Origin: Dromaius novaehollandiae
Lineage: Eukaryota > Chordata > Aves > Casuariiformes > Dromaiidae
DNA: 64,000 nt
Reading direction: 5' to 3'
Assembly: GCF_036370855.1 (NCBI RefSeq)
Contig: NC_088103.1
Location: 13,827,404 to 13,891,403, forward strand
Shown: positions 36,201 through 42,471 of the stretch, piece by piece
How the letters are laid out: each line of letters opens with the position of its first letter
How positions within the stretch are numbered: the stretch's first letter is position 1
The notes under the pieces: generated by a model
What the model saw: only the letters and a program-made list of their open reading frames with translations
Databases searched by the model: none
What the model was told of the DNA's origin: nothing
Position numbers and translations under genes: made by a program

Positions 36201-39200
36201 AACTTGTGGTCCCAAGTGCCTAATGTGCTCTGGTAATCTCCCTGAAACCGCAGGTGATCCTAATCTAAAACCTACTGAAGTTAGTAAGAGTCTTTGCATG
36301 GACTTCAGTAGGCTTTTTTTTTTCTTGTATTTATTTTCACATGCCCTAGCACAATGTGTATATGCTAATAACAGTGGCAGAGTCATATAACTAGATGCAT
36401 CTGCTCTCACGTTGTTTCTTGTGTGGTGTAAGAGTATGGTATTATTTGCCTTGAGCTTACAGCACAATCAAAGAATTCTGCATTGCAAGCAGCACCGTTA
36501 ATTCTCAGTAATTTATGCGGTTTATTAGTTTGTGTTTCCAGGCCAGGGTGAGGGGCTTGTTTGGGGTTGCAGAACCTCGAACACCACACGAGCACTTCTG
36601 GTAAGACGTTAAGTCTTGGTTTGCTGAAAATAAAGGCTGCACAGTCGGCCTGCTTCTAGGATCCGCCCTGAATTATGTCTGACCTGTTTCGATTCCTGCT
36701 GGCAGGCAGTCACGACACGCTGGAAGGGAAAAGAGAAAGGATGGAAAAGGCAGCCTGCACTTTCCTTCCAAATACATCCGCTGTGCTTAGAGAAAGGCAC
36801 AGAAAATTGTTTTTAAATGCGGTGGTGCAGCTTGGGGGTGAGCTTGCAGAGCACGGGCGAAGCAGCCGTGCACGGCGCTGTCCTGCACAGCACGTCGGCA
36901 CGAAGTCCGTGGGGTCCCGGGCAGGATTCGCCCGGTGAGCGGGGCGCCGAACCTGTCGTGCCTGCAGCGCGTGGCCCCGTAACTGGGTAGATCTGTACCT
37001 CTTTCTTGGTTAGGAGATGCGTGAGATGCTTCTCTCATTTTCTGATGATTTGTAGCTTTTTTTCCCACTCTGCGTGTGCTCAAGTCAGGTTTAAGCCAGA
37101 ACAAGAAAAACTTTGAAAGCAGCGATCATCGAGCCTTTCAAGGAGAGGGTTTGGGAGTGGAAGCAGCAGAGGTACTGGTGTAGCCTGGGGGATGAAGTCT
37201 GGTAGCACCTAGACCCTGAGGGCACGCTGAGTCCTGCGGGAAGAGGATTTGCTCGCTGGTGCCGCGGTGACTGTGTCGGGGCTGAACTGCTTCATCGCCT
37301 TTGCTTCCTTTCCCAACGTGTTTTATTTCGGTGCCGTGCCCCGCGGCTGCTGACAGCATCACTCGTGTTGGACCGCTGCCTCAGTGCTGGGTCCGGGCCC
37401 TGGCACGGAGGGAGGCTTCGCCCCCGGGCAGGCGAGGACCGATGCCCGTTTCCGCACGCGGTGAGATCGTATCCCAACCTCGAGGTAGCGCAGATGTTCG
37501 TGGTTTGGCCGCCCTCCCCTCTGCTGCCGTGGCGGACGGATGGGACAGGGCGTTGCAGGAGAGACGGGGTTATGGCAGTGCGGGGACGTGGGCAGTTAGC
37601 ACAGGAGGGGAAGGGAAGAGGGCTGCCACAGCACGCGCGTCCAGAGCCCCATCCGAAGCTGCTCTCATTCGGTCGTGACGGAAATTGGTGTCTGATTTTT
37701 CATGCTTTTTCAGAGGTGGTTAAATCTTTCGTGGGTACAAATTTTTGGCAGAGACCGTTTAGTAAGATTCTTGCCAAAAGGTTTGTGGTAGGATTTTGTA
37801 ATGGGAAGTAAAACAGATTTCTAAGCAAGGGTTGTTCAAATCCGATGTTACTCTGCATCCCATACTTCTGTTATTTCTTGCCAGCTTTTATCAAAGATGC
37901 TTTTCCCATCTCAGCGTCCATTTTGCCCACGACGCCCCTTTGCCGGTGCCGGAGGGCTGGTTCGGCCGGACAAACCCCCGCGGCTCCCGCCAGCCTCTGG
38001 CTCGGAGGAGGCTCCTCGGCGGCAGGGGAGACGTGCCCGTGCGTCGGCGAGCGGAGCGAGGGCCTGGGCACCCGCGAGACGCGCACAGCGCTTTGGGTGC
38101 GCACCGGGCGACGGCCCCGCGGATGGGCGCTCGGGTGCCCTCGGCGCGCGGCCACCTCGCTCCCGAACAAACATCCCTCTTTAGCTGCACGTCAGTGAAT
38201 GGGAGCTACCTGCGGCCGCTTGCGAGCCCCCGCGCAGTTTGTGTCAGTGCCGCGAGCCGGGAAATCCTGAAAGCTGGATGTCATCCGTGCTGACTGCGCG
38301 CTATTTACGGCATTTATCCTTCAACTGCGCCCAGAGGAGCATGTAAATAATTAAAAACCAAGATGCTCCGTACCTTGAAAATGCACTCTCTTCCAGGAGA
38401 TACCTGTCAGTATTTAATCATGTTTCGTTTTAAGGCAGAGCACACTAATTCTCCCCAGCAGCTCGCCCGAGTTTACGCCTTCGATAGCCCTGGAGAGTGT
38501 GGGGAGAAAGTGATGCGGTAAAATGTCTGAAACTGTGTTTAATTTAACTCTTTGTAGACAAGCAGTGGTTTCAATACAGCCTTCGGTATGAAATGGCCCA
38601 AAATACCGTACTTTGGAATAATGGCAAATGATAACCAGAGACTTGCTTAGCTGCAGAGCTGCGCTCTTCTCTTCAGTGCTTCGGTAGGGGTTTTGCCCAG
38701 TGTCACATCTCTGACACAAGGAAAAGGTAAATCCTCAGTCACAGAAAACATGGCTAATGTTGGCTTGTCCACAAAACGGAGGGATTATCTGCAGAGCTCA
38801 GGAACAGCATTAGGTCATGATGTACATGCTGAAAAAGCTGTTTGTAGAGAAAAAAGTGAAAAAGAAAAACCAGAAAATCACTATATATATATTCGTTATA
38901 ACGTAGTGCCAAAAGCTTACGTAGATAACTAAATACTATACAGACCACAGTGAATAGGAATTACACCATGCGCTGCAAGCTCTGAGAAGGCAAGGCTTTG
39001 GTTTGCTCATCCTTCTGAATGCCTGAAAGTTTCGTAAGAAAGCTTGACGTTGAGCAGTAAGGATCTCATTTACAATATTTTTGGTATTAATTTTAATATA
39101 AGATGTTTTATATAATAATTCTTTCCACTTCCTCCCTTCAGTTGCCATCTTTACCTACTGGGCTGAGGAGTGAGGGGGGAAAAGTTTTCTATGTGTGTTT

Positions 39201-42200
39201 TTTTGGGGTTTTTTTTTTGTTTTTTTTTTTTTAACAATTTCTGGGAAAAGAAAGGGGGAGTTCCCCATCTGTCCCCTCGCTGGGTACGAGAGCTTTAATC
39301 AGTGGAAAAAGGCCAGTGTTGCAAAGCTTTCTCATTGGCAGCCTTGACTTTGAAAGATGGTTTTGTCCTTTTGAATGGAGAGAGCCCAAATCCGTTCAGC
39401 TGTGGGGAAGCATCAGCACTGATCTTCCCAAGAGGACAAAAAACGTCTCTTCCCCATGGGCTGGATTAGTAGGAGGATACAGTTGCTGATTTTAGCGCAG
39501 CCTCTATTTTTTAGGAAGGATGGCTCGTTTGCATGTTTTAAATTTTCATATGTAGACCCTCAGGTAAGGATTGCTACATGTTGTAAAGATAGCTAGTGCA
39601 AGGTTGGTGCCTCAGTTTCCCCTGGTATTGATTTCAGCTGTGTATTTCTCATTGACATCCAAGGATGGAAAACAACATGTATTAATTGGATATTACTTAG
39701 ATACCAATTTTCTTTCCGAGTTTCCTATTTTCAGAAATATAATGCTACCTTCTAAATCTATTCATTTTACTTATTTATTTAATATAAGCACAGATGATAG
39801 ATATTTTTGGAACATCAAACACGGTGCTTCAGCACTTGTATTTGGAAACATGATTTTAGAGAGTAAAATTTTCAAAGTTTTTCTGCCACGGAAGTTCACT
39901 ACTTTGGACACCAAAGTAAATTAATCCCTTTAAAATGCTAGCGGTAAGCCTCGCAGCCGTGTTAAGTACAGCATTTAGGAAACTGCTTTTACGTTTGTTT
40001 ACGCTGGTCCGATATATTGCTGGTAGCACAAGTAACGCTGCTGCGAAGGCACGGAGGGAGCGGTGCTGCCGTGCGTGGGTCCCGCGCCGGGCTGTGCCTT
40101 GGTGGGTGGTGCCCTTGCCCAGAGGGTTTCCCGTGAGATACCGTCTTCCATTTCGTAAGCCCTGAGAAATCTTTGCTTTTGCCTGAGTGTTTAAATTCGT
40201 GGGTTTAGCGAGCCAGGCAGAGCTGTCTTTCAAAACCCAAAGATTTCCCCCCACCTCATTTTGGTGTTGGAAGGTGTCGCTACGTGTGCTGGCCCCCGAG
40301 ACGCTTTGAAAAGCCTCCGCTAAGGGATGTCGGCCTGGAGATGGCGCGCGGGGACCTCGCGCTTCTGTCCCGCAGGGCTCGGAGCTGCTCTGGCGTGGCG
40401 GAAGGGCTGTCTGGTGGCCACGGTGCTTCATGGCACAAATTAGCGAAGAAGAGAAATATGCTAGCAGCACAGTGTTTTAAGGACGCGTTTTGTGTAATAA
40501 ATACGCAAGTATTGGCATGCTAATCTAGCAAGGCTTTCACCCCGCGCGTGTGGTGTAACCCCGTCTGCAACGCGAAGTTGAAGCTAGCATGTGTGTGTTG
40601 CCTGGGCTGGTGTGGAAACGTGTGCGGGTTTGGCAGACCGTAGGCTACGTTGCTAATCTTGTAACACGTTCTCTAGGGTGAGGAAGCAAAAAACATTCCT
40701 GGGGAATCGGTAACAGAGGAGCAGTTTATCGACGAGGAAGGCAACATCGTCACGAGAAAAGTAATCACCGCTTGCATCACTGCTCTGAGTCTGTGTGTTC
40801 AAGTAACTGCTTTTAACGTGCTTTCTCCCTTCAGAATCTAGAAAAAAAAAACAATCGATCCTTTTCATGTATTGCTTCCTACAGATCACCCGGAAAGTAT
40901 TAAGACGCGTTGTTATCCCCCATGAGAGGAGAGTTGGTGCAATGGTAATGGAGCGGGGCCCGCCAGGCCGGCCCGCCGAGGCCGCGGGCTGGGGGCTGCC
41001 GGGGGCTGGCGGGGGCAGCCTCGCCGGAGGCCTTGCCAACGGGCGGTGCTTGCCGCTACGGACCACTTACGCGCTTGGGGAACGGGCAGGGATCGTCTCG
41101 GACGCCTCTCCCCGCAGGGCGTGTTGCAGGGAGGCCTGGGTTAGTTCTGCGAGGTGCCTTTTGCACGAAAGCTCCCCCGCTAGTGACTGAGGGTTTGCAG
41201 GATTTGGGGTAGGTGGGCGTATCTCAACAGTGGCGTGCTGCCCGACGGACACCGAGGCAGGATTTTGTCCGTGGCAAGTAAAATCAGGAGCCCTTCTGCA
41301 GGGCCGGCTGTGCCCAGCATCAGCCCCGGCAGAGCGAGGGACCGTGCAGCGCCGTCGAGGCACGCTGCTTCCCGGGGACGCCGGCCCTCTGCGCAGCGCC
41401 CCGGCGGGTCTGTGCGCTGCAAGGCTGTCGTTGGGGTTAGGAGAATTTTTGCCTGGGTTAAAACAAGATTTAGGACTCAGAAACAAACAAACATAGCAAA
41501 CTCTCTTTTCCTGCTGGTAGTAAAAAAAAAAAAAAAAAAAAAAAAAGGAGGGGGGGATGACAAAAATAGAAGAGAGCTGAAACAAACCATCCCCACTTTC
41601 TTACTTCTTTATCAGGGAAAAAAAAAGGCTGCCCAGCATAGGGGAAATATTTTCAATTTACTGTGCCAGATTAGATTACCTAAAAACTACAAATAGTTGC
41701 AAATGCATCAATACAGATCACCCGAGGGGTAAGTTCTGCTGATAACCCCGCATAAGCAGATGCCCTTTCTCTGATGTGAGTGAGGCTTGTGATTACTGGA
41801 GCATTTATTTTTAGATGGTTATTGAGCTATTTTTAACAAGTGTAGATGAGCTGCATTTTGGGGTTTGCTGTTTTCAAAGAGGCTGAACGCGCACTGCTTG
41901 GCGCTTCCGTTGCTTTTCCTTCTGCTCTGCTTTGGTGCGGTTTCTTGCCAGCTTTCTTCCTCTTGCCCTCACGCCTTTACTAACCCGCGCGCTTCAAAGC
42001 ACAGGCGTTGTGAAACATCACGATGGCGGCCTGGCCGCCGCGCGGGGGGACGGGGACGGGGACGGGGACGGGGACGGGGACGGGGACGGGGACGGGGACG
42101 GGCCCCGCTGGCAGTGGCGGGGGCTGCCCCAAGCGCTCCCCGCTGCCGTCGAGGTTGCAGGCCTGGGCCGTGTGCTCCGCGATGGTGCTCACGCCTGGAC

Positions 42201-42471
42201 GGTGATCTTTCAGGCCTGTGCTTTCGCAGCTCCGCAGAGTGGACACTCGGGTGGCGTGTACCTTTGAATTGAAGTGCTGACGTGATTTAACTGCTTTTTA
42301 CTTATCCTCTTACAGCGAAATGTGAAGCGTGTTTTGGAAGCAGGTTCGTACTTCTGAGCTCTCTCCGCGGGCTGTATTAACACTTATACTTTTCCTTTAA
42401 AGCAGGGAGAAGGTTATAAGGTTAAGACAAAGAAGGAAGTCAGACACGTGGAGAAGAAAAGTTATTCGTGA
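3086..42471 (+). CDS. ANK3: ANK3 (ankyrin-G), 3' half of the gene, multi-exon, 5' end outside the window
   Basis: This is the gene span from the first exon in the window to the stop codon; the exons are listed separately. Ankyrin-G is the membrane-skeleton adaptor that couples voltage-gated sodium and potassium channels, neurofascin and E-cadherin to beta-spectrin at axon initial segments, nodes of Ranvier and epithelial lateral membranes. Within the window the order is second ZU5 domain, UPA domain, linker, giant neuronal exon, death domain and regulatory tail. The ankyrin repeats and first ZU5 domain must lie upstream. The exons total about 10.5 kb of coding sequence if all are used. Every junction has AG/GT borders and matching phase. 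The protein is close to my memory of human ankyrin-G throughout, including the C-terminus VEKKSYS (human VEKKSHS), which separates it from ANK1 and ANK2. Confidence 0.96.
3298..5067 (+). other. ANK3: ANK3 intron
   Basis: A mildly GC-rich patch (about 3530-3720) creates overlapping open frames on both strands. No recognised repeat or exon was seen. The rest is ordinary AT-rich intron. Confidence 0.8.
5068..5275 (+). CDS. ANK3: ANK3 exon: end of the second ZU5 domain
   Basis: The acceptor is TTGTCAG and the exon ends ATTACAG|GTTAGA; phase 0 in, phase 1 out. It encodes [15 protein letters not shown], then [19 protein letters not shown] and the PVPPPSGEG loop, which are the C-terminal strands of the second ZU5 domain and the linker to UPA. 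The sequence is nearly identical to mammalian ankyrin-G. Confidence 0.95.
5276..5841 (+). other. ANK3: ANK3 intron
   Basis: Ordinary AT-rich intron. No repeat, exon or conserved motif was recognised. Confidence 0.75.
5842..5938 (+). CDS. ANK3: ANK3 exon: ZU5-UPA junction
   Basis: A 97-base exon after a TTACTTAG acceptor, ending GCCAG|GTATGG, phase 1 in and phase 2 out. It encodes [17 protein letters not shown] and [11 protein letters not shown], the start of the UPA domain. The downstream exon supplies the last base of the Arg codon and continues FWLADCHQ, as in other vertebrate ankyrins. Confidence 0.95.
5939..8443 (+). other. ANK3: ANK3 intron
   Basis: About 2.5 kb of intron. A CpG-rich patch at about 7110-7330 makes overlapping open frames on both strands without a recognisable product. 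The rest is AT-rich and featureless by eye. Confidence 0.75.
8444..8672 (+). CDS. ANK3: ANK3 exon: UPA domain
   Basis: The acceptor is CCGTTCAG and the exon ends GATATTGAG|GTACAT, phase 2 in and phase 0 out. It encodes [54 protein letters not shown] and [10 protein letters not shown]. This is the core of the UPA domain shared by ankyrins, UNC5 and PIDD, where it packs against the ZU5 pair. Confidence 0.96.
8673..9287 (+). other. ANK3: ANK3 intron
   Basis: About 0.6 kb of intron with no recognised repeats or additional exons. Confidence 0.75.
9288..9413 (+). CDS. ANK3: ANK3 exon: UPA domain, continued
   Basis: A 126-base exon (42 codons, phase 0 to 0) after TTGATAG, ending ATCAAG|GTAAAA. It encodes [37 protein letters not shown] and SIK. 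Ala in FYAF replaces Ser in my memory of human; otherwise it is near-identical. Confidence 0.95.
9414..10176 (+). other. ANK3: ANK3 intron with possible MIR trace
   Basis: An A-rich run follows the donor (about 9416-9434). The stretch 9520-9620, with GCTAGCAGAGCTGGGACCAG, looks like a worn reverse-oriented MIR fragment. A GC-rich patch lies at about 10000-10090. No exon was seen. Confidence 0.5.
10177..10299 (+). CDS. ANK3: ANK3 exon: end of UPA and start of linker
   Basis: A 123-base exon (41 codons, phase 0 to 0) after CTCTTTTAG, ending CACAAAAAG|GTATTT. It encodes [19 protein letters not shown], then [20 protein letters not shown]. This closes the UPA domain and opens the charged linker that precedes the giant exon or, in short isoforms, the death domain. 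Confidence 0.95.
10300..10779 (+). other. ANK3: ANK3 intron
   Basis: A short intron, rich in T near its start, with a TG run at about 10626-10636. No other feature was seen. Confidence 0.75.
10780..10806 (+). CDS. ANK3: ANK3 27-base microexon
   Basis: This exon encodes ETESDQDDE in phase 0 on both sides, between GACCAAAAG and GTAATA. The same nine residues follow ITLPAHKK in human ankyrin-G as I remember it. The acceptor lacks a clear pyrimidine tract (the preceding bases are TGCATCTTGGGACCAAAAG), so inclusion probably needs an enhancer. It is too short to be found by open-frame scans. Confidence 0.9.
10807..12515 (+). other. ANK3: ANK3 intron
   Basis: AT-rich for 10.8-12.1 kb, then a GC-richer patch at about 12130-12400 with minus-strand open frames. 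No recognised gene or repeat was seen. Confidence 0.75.
12516..12597 (+). CDS. ANK3: ANK3 linker exon, branch point between isoforms
   Basis: An 82-base exon after GTTGCAG, ending GGAATGA|GTGAGT, phase 0 in and phase 1 out. It encodes [10 protein letters not shown], then [16 protein letters not shown]. Its donor can join the giant exon (16643 or 16649) or go directly to 24957, where ATG A joins GT CCC to read M-S-P-Q-S-P, the junction of the 190-kDa form. Human ankyrin-G has the same [13 protein letters not shown] segment. Confidence 0.95.
13144..13167. repeat. 24-base perfect palindrome
   Basis: GCTTTCCTTCCA is followed directly by its reverse complement, with no spacer. The half-unit TCTGCTTTCC recurs just downstream (about 13168-13177), so the palindrome sits in a small cluster of CTTTCC-type repeats in a pyrimidine-rich part of the intron. 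Confidence 0.95.
16636..16648 (+). promoter_or_regulatory. ANK3: Tandem 3' splice sites of the giant exon
   Basis: Two AG dinucleotides, at 16641-16642 and 16647-16648, are six bases apart. Using the second gives M-I-E-R-S across the junction, as in the human reference form I remember. Using the first adds six bases and gives M-K-T-V-E-R-S, the form I recall from rat. Both keep the frame. Confidence 0.75.
16649..24337 (+). CDS. ANK3: ANK3 giant neuronal exon
   Basis: This 7,689-base exon is open throughout (2,563 codons, phase 1 in and out). It is the vertebrate-specific insert that makes the 480-kDa neuronal ankyrin-G, needed for axon initial segment and node assembly. The first ~400 codons are a Ser/Thr-rich domain with many S-P-[LI]-[KR] repeats. 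An acidic WVEF motif at 18178, inside [10 protein letters not shown], matches the GABARAP-binding site. SKIP (20437) and SRIP (23881) are SxIP motifs of the kind that bind EB proteins at microtubule ends. Five prolines lie at 21910-21924 and five asparagines at 23509-23523. The end, RRSKRTG, splits a Gly codon at ACTG|GTGAGA. Reading past the donor gives a stop at 24406-24408. The two long antisense open frames are shadows of its biased codons. Confidence 0.97.
19220..19225 (+). promoter_or_regulatory. ANK3: Internal 5' splice site of the giant exon (270-kDa type isoform)
   Basis: GAAAAAG|GTAATC lies within the codons for [12 protein letters not shown]. Splicing from 19219 to 24957 joins G to GT and reads [18 protein letters not shown], which is the junction I remember for the 270-kDa rat protein. 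The exon part used would be 16649-19219, 857 codons, frame kept. Confidence 0.8.
24338..24956 (+). other. ANK3: ANK3 intron or alternative terminal exon extension
   Basis: This is a 619-base intron. If retained, the giant-exon frame continues 23 codons past the donor, ending VEIKPSL and a stop at 24406-24408. An AATAAA poly(A) signal lies at 24888-24893, so a transcript could end here. Confidence 0.7.
24888..24893 (+). terminator. ANK3: Candidate intronic poly(A) signal AATAAA
   Basis: The canonical hexamer within CTATTACAATAAACTATTGT lies about 480 bases after the read-through stop and 63 bases before the next exon. It could end a transcript that stops within or just after the giant exon. 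No expression evidence is available. Confidence 0.4.
24957..25031 (+). CDS. ANK3: ANK3 exon: start of the death domain
   Basis: A 75-base exon, phase 1 to 1, after AAATCACAG and ending TGGACAG|GTAAGC. It encodes [20 protein letters not shown] and LSWT, including the first death-domain helix. It is the common acceptor for the short, 270-kDa and 480-kDa splice patterns. Confidence 0.95.
25032..25916 (+). other. ANK3: ANK3 intron with a CpG-rich patch
   Basis: The patch at about 25300-25560 is CpG-rich and open in several frames on both strands. No domain was recognised. The flanks are AT-rich and end in a strong T-rich tract before 25917. Confidence 0.75.
25917..26048 (+). CDS. ANK3: ANK3 exon: death domain core
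   Basis: A 132-base exon, phase 1 to 1, after TGCTTTATAG and ending GCTACAA|GTAAGT. It encodes [40 protein letters not shown] and AT. The acidic-hydrophobic helices and the [10 protein letters not shown] block are typical of ankyrin death domains. Ala replaces Ser in SLIAQSF compared with human as remembered. Confidence 0.96.
26049..27119 (+). other. ANK3: ANK3 intron with possible CR1 trace
   Basis: About 1.1 kb of intron. The stretch 26380-26470, with TGGGAGGTCTTTAAGAGC, resembles the 3' part of CR1 elements ('ggaggtctttaagaa') but is short and diverged. Nothing else was recognised. Confidence 0.5.
26380..26470 (+). repeat. Possible worn CR1 LINE fragment
   Basis: GGGAGGTCTTTAAGAGCAGA matches the familiar end segment of avian CR1 copies, which read 'ggaggtctttaagaa' before 'atgtggcactgagggac'. 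Only this short core is recognisable, so the call is tentative. Confidence 0.35.
27120..27263 (+). CDS. ANK3: ANK3 exon: end of the death domain
   Basis: A 144-base exon, phase 1 to 1, after TTTTTCAG and ending ATCGATG|GTAATT. It encodes [36 protein letters not shown] and [13 protein letters not shown]. This finishes the death domain and starts the tail. The donor GTAATT is weaker than consensus, which fits the known variable splicing of ankyrin tails. Confidence 0.96.
27264..29573 (+). other. ANK3: ANK3 intron with candidate alternative exon
   Basis: This intron contains a short AT repeat (27611-27622), an A-rich run (27661-27687) and the Ser-Pro-rich candidate exon at 28723-28841, listed separately. 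An AATAAA hexamer lies at 29163-29168. Confidence 0.75.
28723..28841 (+). CDS. ANK3: Candidate alternative terminal ANK3 exon, Ser-Pro-rich
   Basis: A long C/T tract (28690-28718) and GATCAG precede this frame. Joined in phase 1 to the exon ending 27263, it reads V-FLIVP followed by [20 protein letters not shown] and [13 protein letters not shown], then TAG at 28839. The S-P-R/Q repeat is coded by tandem copies of a nine-base unit like TCACCAAGA. None of the GT donors considered returns to the phase of 29574, so it would be a terminal exon; an AATAAA lies 320 bases downstream. I do not recognise it from known ankyrins. A short open frame can occur by chance. Confidence 0.4.
29574..30246 (+). 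CDS. ANK3: ANK3 exon: C-terminal regulatory tail, large exon
   Basis: A 673-base exon, phase 1 in and phase 2 out, between CTTCCTTAG and GATGATAG|GTGAGG. It encodes [39 protein letters not shown] and further acidic sequence, two copies of EEMTEEK 69 bases apart (30011 and 30080), then [12 protein letters not shown] and GGLLDRLDD. Human ankyrin-G has matching [10 protein letters not shown] and [13 protein letters not shown] segments; many human transcripts use only parts of this exon. The region is thought to fold back on and modulate the membrane- and spectrin-binding domains. Confidence 0.92.
30344..30396. repeat. TG/TA simple repeat followed by T-run
   Basis: TGTGTGTGCATATATA continues as an AT repeat, then a run of T. 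It is low-complexity intronic DNA. Confidence 0.9.
31295..31352. repeat. Palindromic interspersed repeat (sauropsid type)
   Basis: CCCACTGAATTCAGTGGG (31306-31323) is a perfect 18-base palindrome and is followed by AACTTTGCCATTGATTTCAG. This matches a repeat family I know from turtle and bird DNA, in which 'cccattgacttcagtgggagttttgccattgacttcaatgg' is common. The family name was not checked. Confidence 0.55.
32265..32643 (+). CDS. ANK3: ANK3 exon: C-terminal regulatory tail, continued
   Basis: A 379-base exon, phase 2 in and phase 0 out, after TTTTGTAG and ending GAGCAGAAG|GTACAG. It encodes [65 protein letters not shown], then [16 protein letters not shown]. The human tail has the same order of DQCRDSITSYLKGEAGKFEA and [11 protein letters not shown] segments. 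The exon may join 35614 (longer tail) or 42403 (common tail), both in phase 0. Confidence 0.93.
32644..35613 (+). other. ANK3: ANK3 intron
   Basis: About 3 kb. CpG-rich patches lie at about 32860-33000, 33370-33480 and 33950-34080, with overlapping open frames. A poly-T run lies at about 35008-35020. No repeat family or further exon was recognised. Confidence 0.7.
35614..35706 (+). CDS. ANK3: ANK3 alternative tail exon 1
   Basis: A 93-base exon (31 codons, phase 0 to 0) between TTTATTAG and CTGAAG|GTATTT. It encodes [18 protein letters not shown] and [13 protein letters not shown], an acidic Ser/Glu stretch followed by a basic one. ANK2 and ANK1 have a similar [IV]TTRV..RR segment in their tails, so this is a conserved optional exon rather than chance. 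The weak donor fits optional use. Confidence 0.85.
36262..36316. repeat. Inverted-repeat interspersed element (sauropsid type)
   Basis: CCTACTGAAGT (36271-36281) and ACTTCAGTAGG (36302-36312) are perfect 11-base arms around a 20-base loop containing AGTCTTTGCATGG. This resembles a family seen in turtles, crocodilians and birds in which 'cccattgaagtcaatgg..agtctttccattgacttcaatggg' is typical. Confidence 0.55.
37900..38290. other. Intragenic CpG island
   Basis: Very dense in CG dinucleotides (for example GTCGGCGAGCGGAGCGAGG) with sharp AT-rich borders. It could be an internal promoter, an enhancer or a recombination-linked GC patch. No TATA box, recognisable first exon or protein was seen. 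Confidence 0.6.
40677..40760 (+). CDS. ANK3: ANK3 alternative tail exon 2
   Basis: An 84-base exon (28 codons, phase 0 to 0) between GTTCTCTAG and AGAAAA|GTAATC. It encodes [20 protein letters not shown] and [11 protein letters not shown]2 has the parallel segment ETVTEEEYIDEHGHTVVKK, so the exon is part of the ancestral ankyrin tail. Its donor is non-consensus, in line with optional inclusion. Confidence 0.87.
40885..40944 (+). CDS. ANK3: ANK3 alternative tail exon 3
   Basis: A 60-base exon (20 codons, phase 0 to 0) after TTCCTACAG and ending GCAATG|GTAATG. It encodes [10 protein letters not shown], then [10 protein letters not shown]. It corresponds to the TRKIIRRYV part of the ANK2 tail. 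The intron before it is only 124 bases, so tail exons 2 and 3 are probably spliced as a pair. Confidence 0.85.
41522..41546 (+). repeat. Poly(A) run, 25 bases
   Basis: An uninterrupted A-run is followed by GGAGGGGGGG. No retrocopy or recognisable SINE lies upstream, so it is listed as simple sequence. Confidence 0.9.
42046..42099 (+). repeat. (GGGGAC)9 hexanucleotide repeat
   Basis: Nine perfect tandem GGGGAC units are followed by a partial GGG. Four or more runs of four G at short spacing make a G-quadruplex on the + strand (and on the nascent RNA) likely. It lies 300 bases before the last coding exon, in an intron. Confidence 0.95.
42316..42357 (+). CDS. ANK3: Candidate alternative last exon of ANK3
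   Basis: After an acceptor CCTCTTACAG, the phase-0 frame reads [13 protein letters not shown] and stops at 42355-42357. Joined after the exon ending 40944 it would give a different C-terminus. The motif resembles KVIKRVVLK near the end of ANK2. It could equally be chance, as it is short and its own donor (GTTCGT) does not match the phase of the final exon. Confidence 0.35.
   Translation, partial: RNVKRVLEAGSYF
42403..42471 (+). CDS. ANK3: ANK3 last coding exon
   Basis: After TTTCCTTTAAAG the phase-0 frame reads [20 protein letters not shown] then YS and TGA (42469-42471). Human ankyrin-G ends QGEGFKVKTKKEIRHVEKKS then HS, so the match is direct. The acceptor is a tandem AAGCAG: using the second AG (42405) would drop only the first Gln. 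It can follow the exon ending 32643 or the one ending 40944, both phase 0. Confidence 0.95.
   Translation, partial: QGEGYKVKTKKEVRHVEKKSYS

Larger units (their letters stand above)
35707..40676 (+). other. ANK3: ANK3 intron with strong internal CpG islands
   Basis: This 5-kb intron contains a palindromic repeat at 36262-36316, and CpG-rich blocks at about 36830-36980, 37200-37680 and 37900-38290, the last being the strongest. AT-rich DNA follows at 38.3-39.9 kb with T-runs at about 39200-39232. Further CpG patches lie at 40030-40130 and 40290-40430. Open frames in all six frames inside the islands reflect the lack of AT-rich stop codons, and no product was recognised. Confidence 0.7.
40945..42402 (+). 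other. ANK3: ANK3 last intron
   Basis: The intron contains CpG-rich DNA (about 40950-41440), a 25-base A-run (41522-41546), a (GGGGAC)9 tract (42046-42099) inside another CpG patch, and a candidate small exon (42316). Confidence 0.75.

Noticed and set aside
37300..38293. Many open frames of 100-150 codons on both strands
   Set aside because: They coincide with CpG islands inside an ANK3 intron. Open frames in up to six registers argue for composition, not coding.
41935..42272. Frames coding long DG, GT or RG dipeptide repeats over the GGGGAC tract
   Set aside because: They are a simple translation of the hexamer in three registers. The tract is intronic. The dipeptide repeats are not claimed as proteins.
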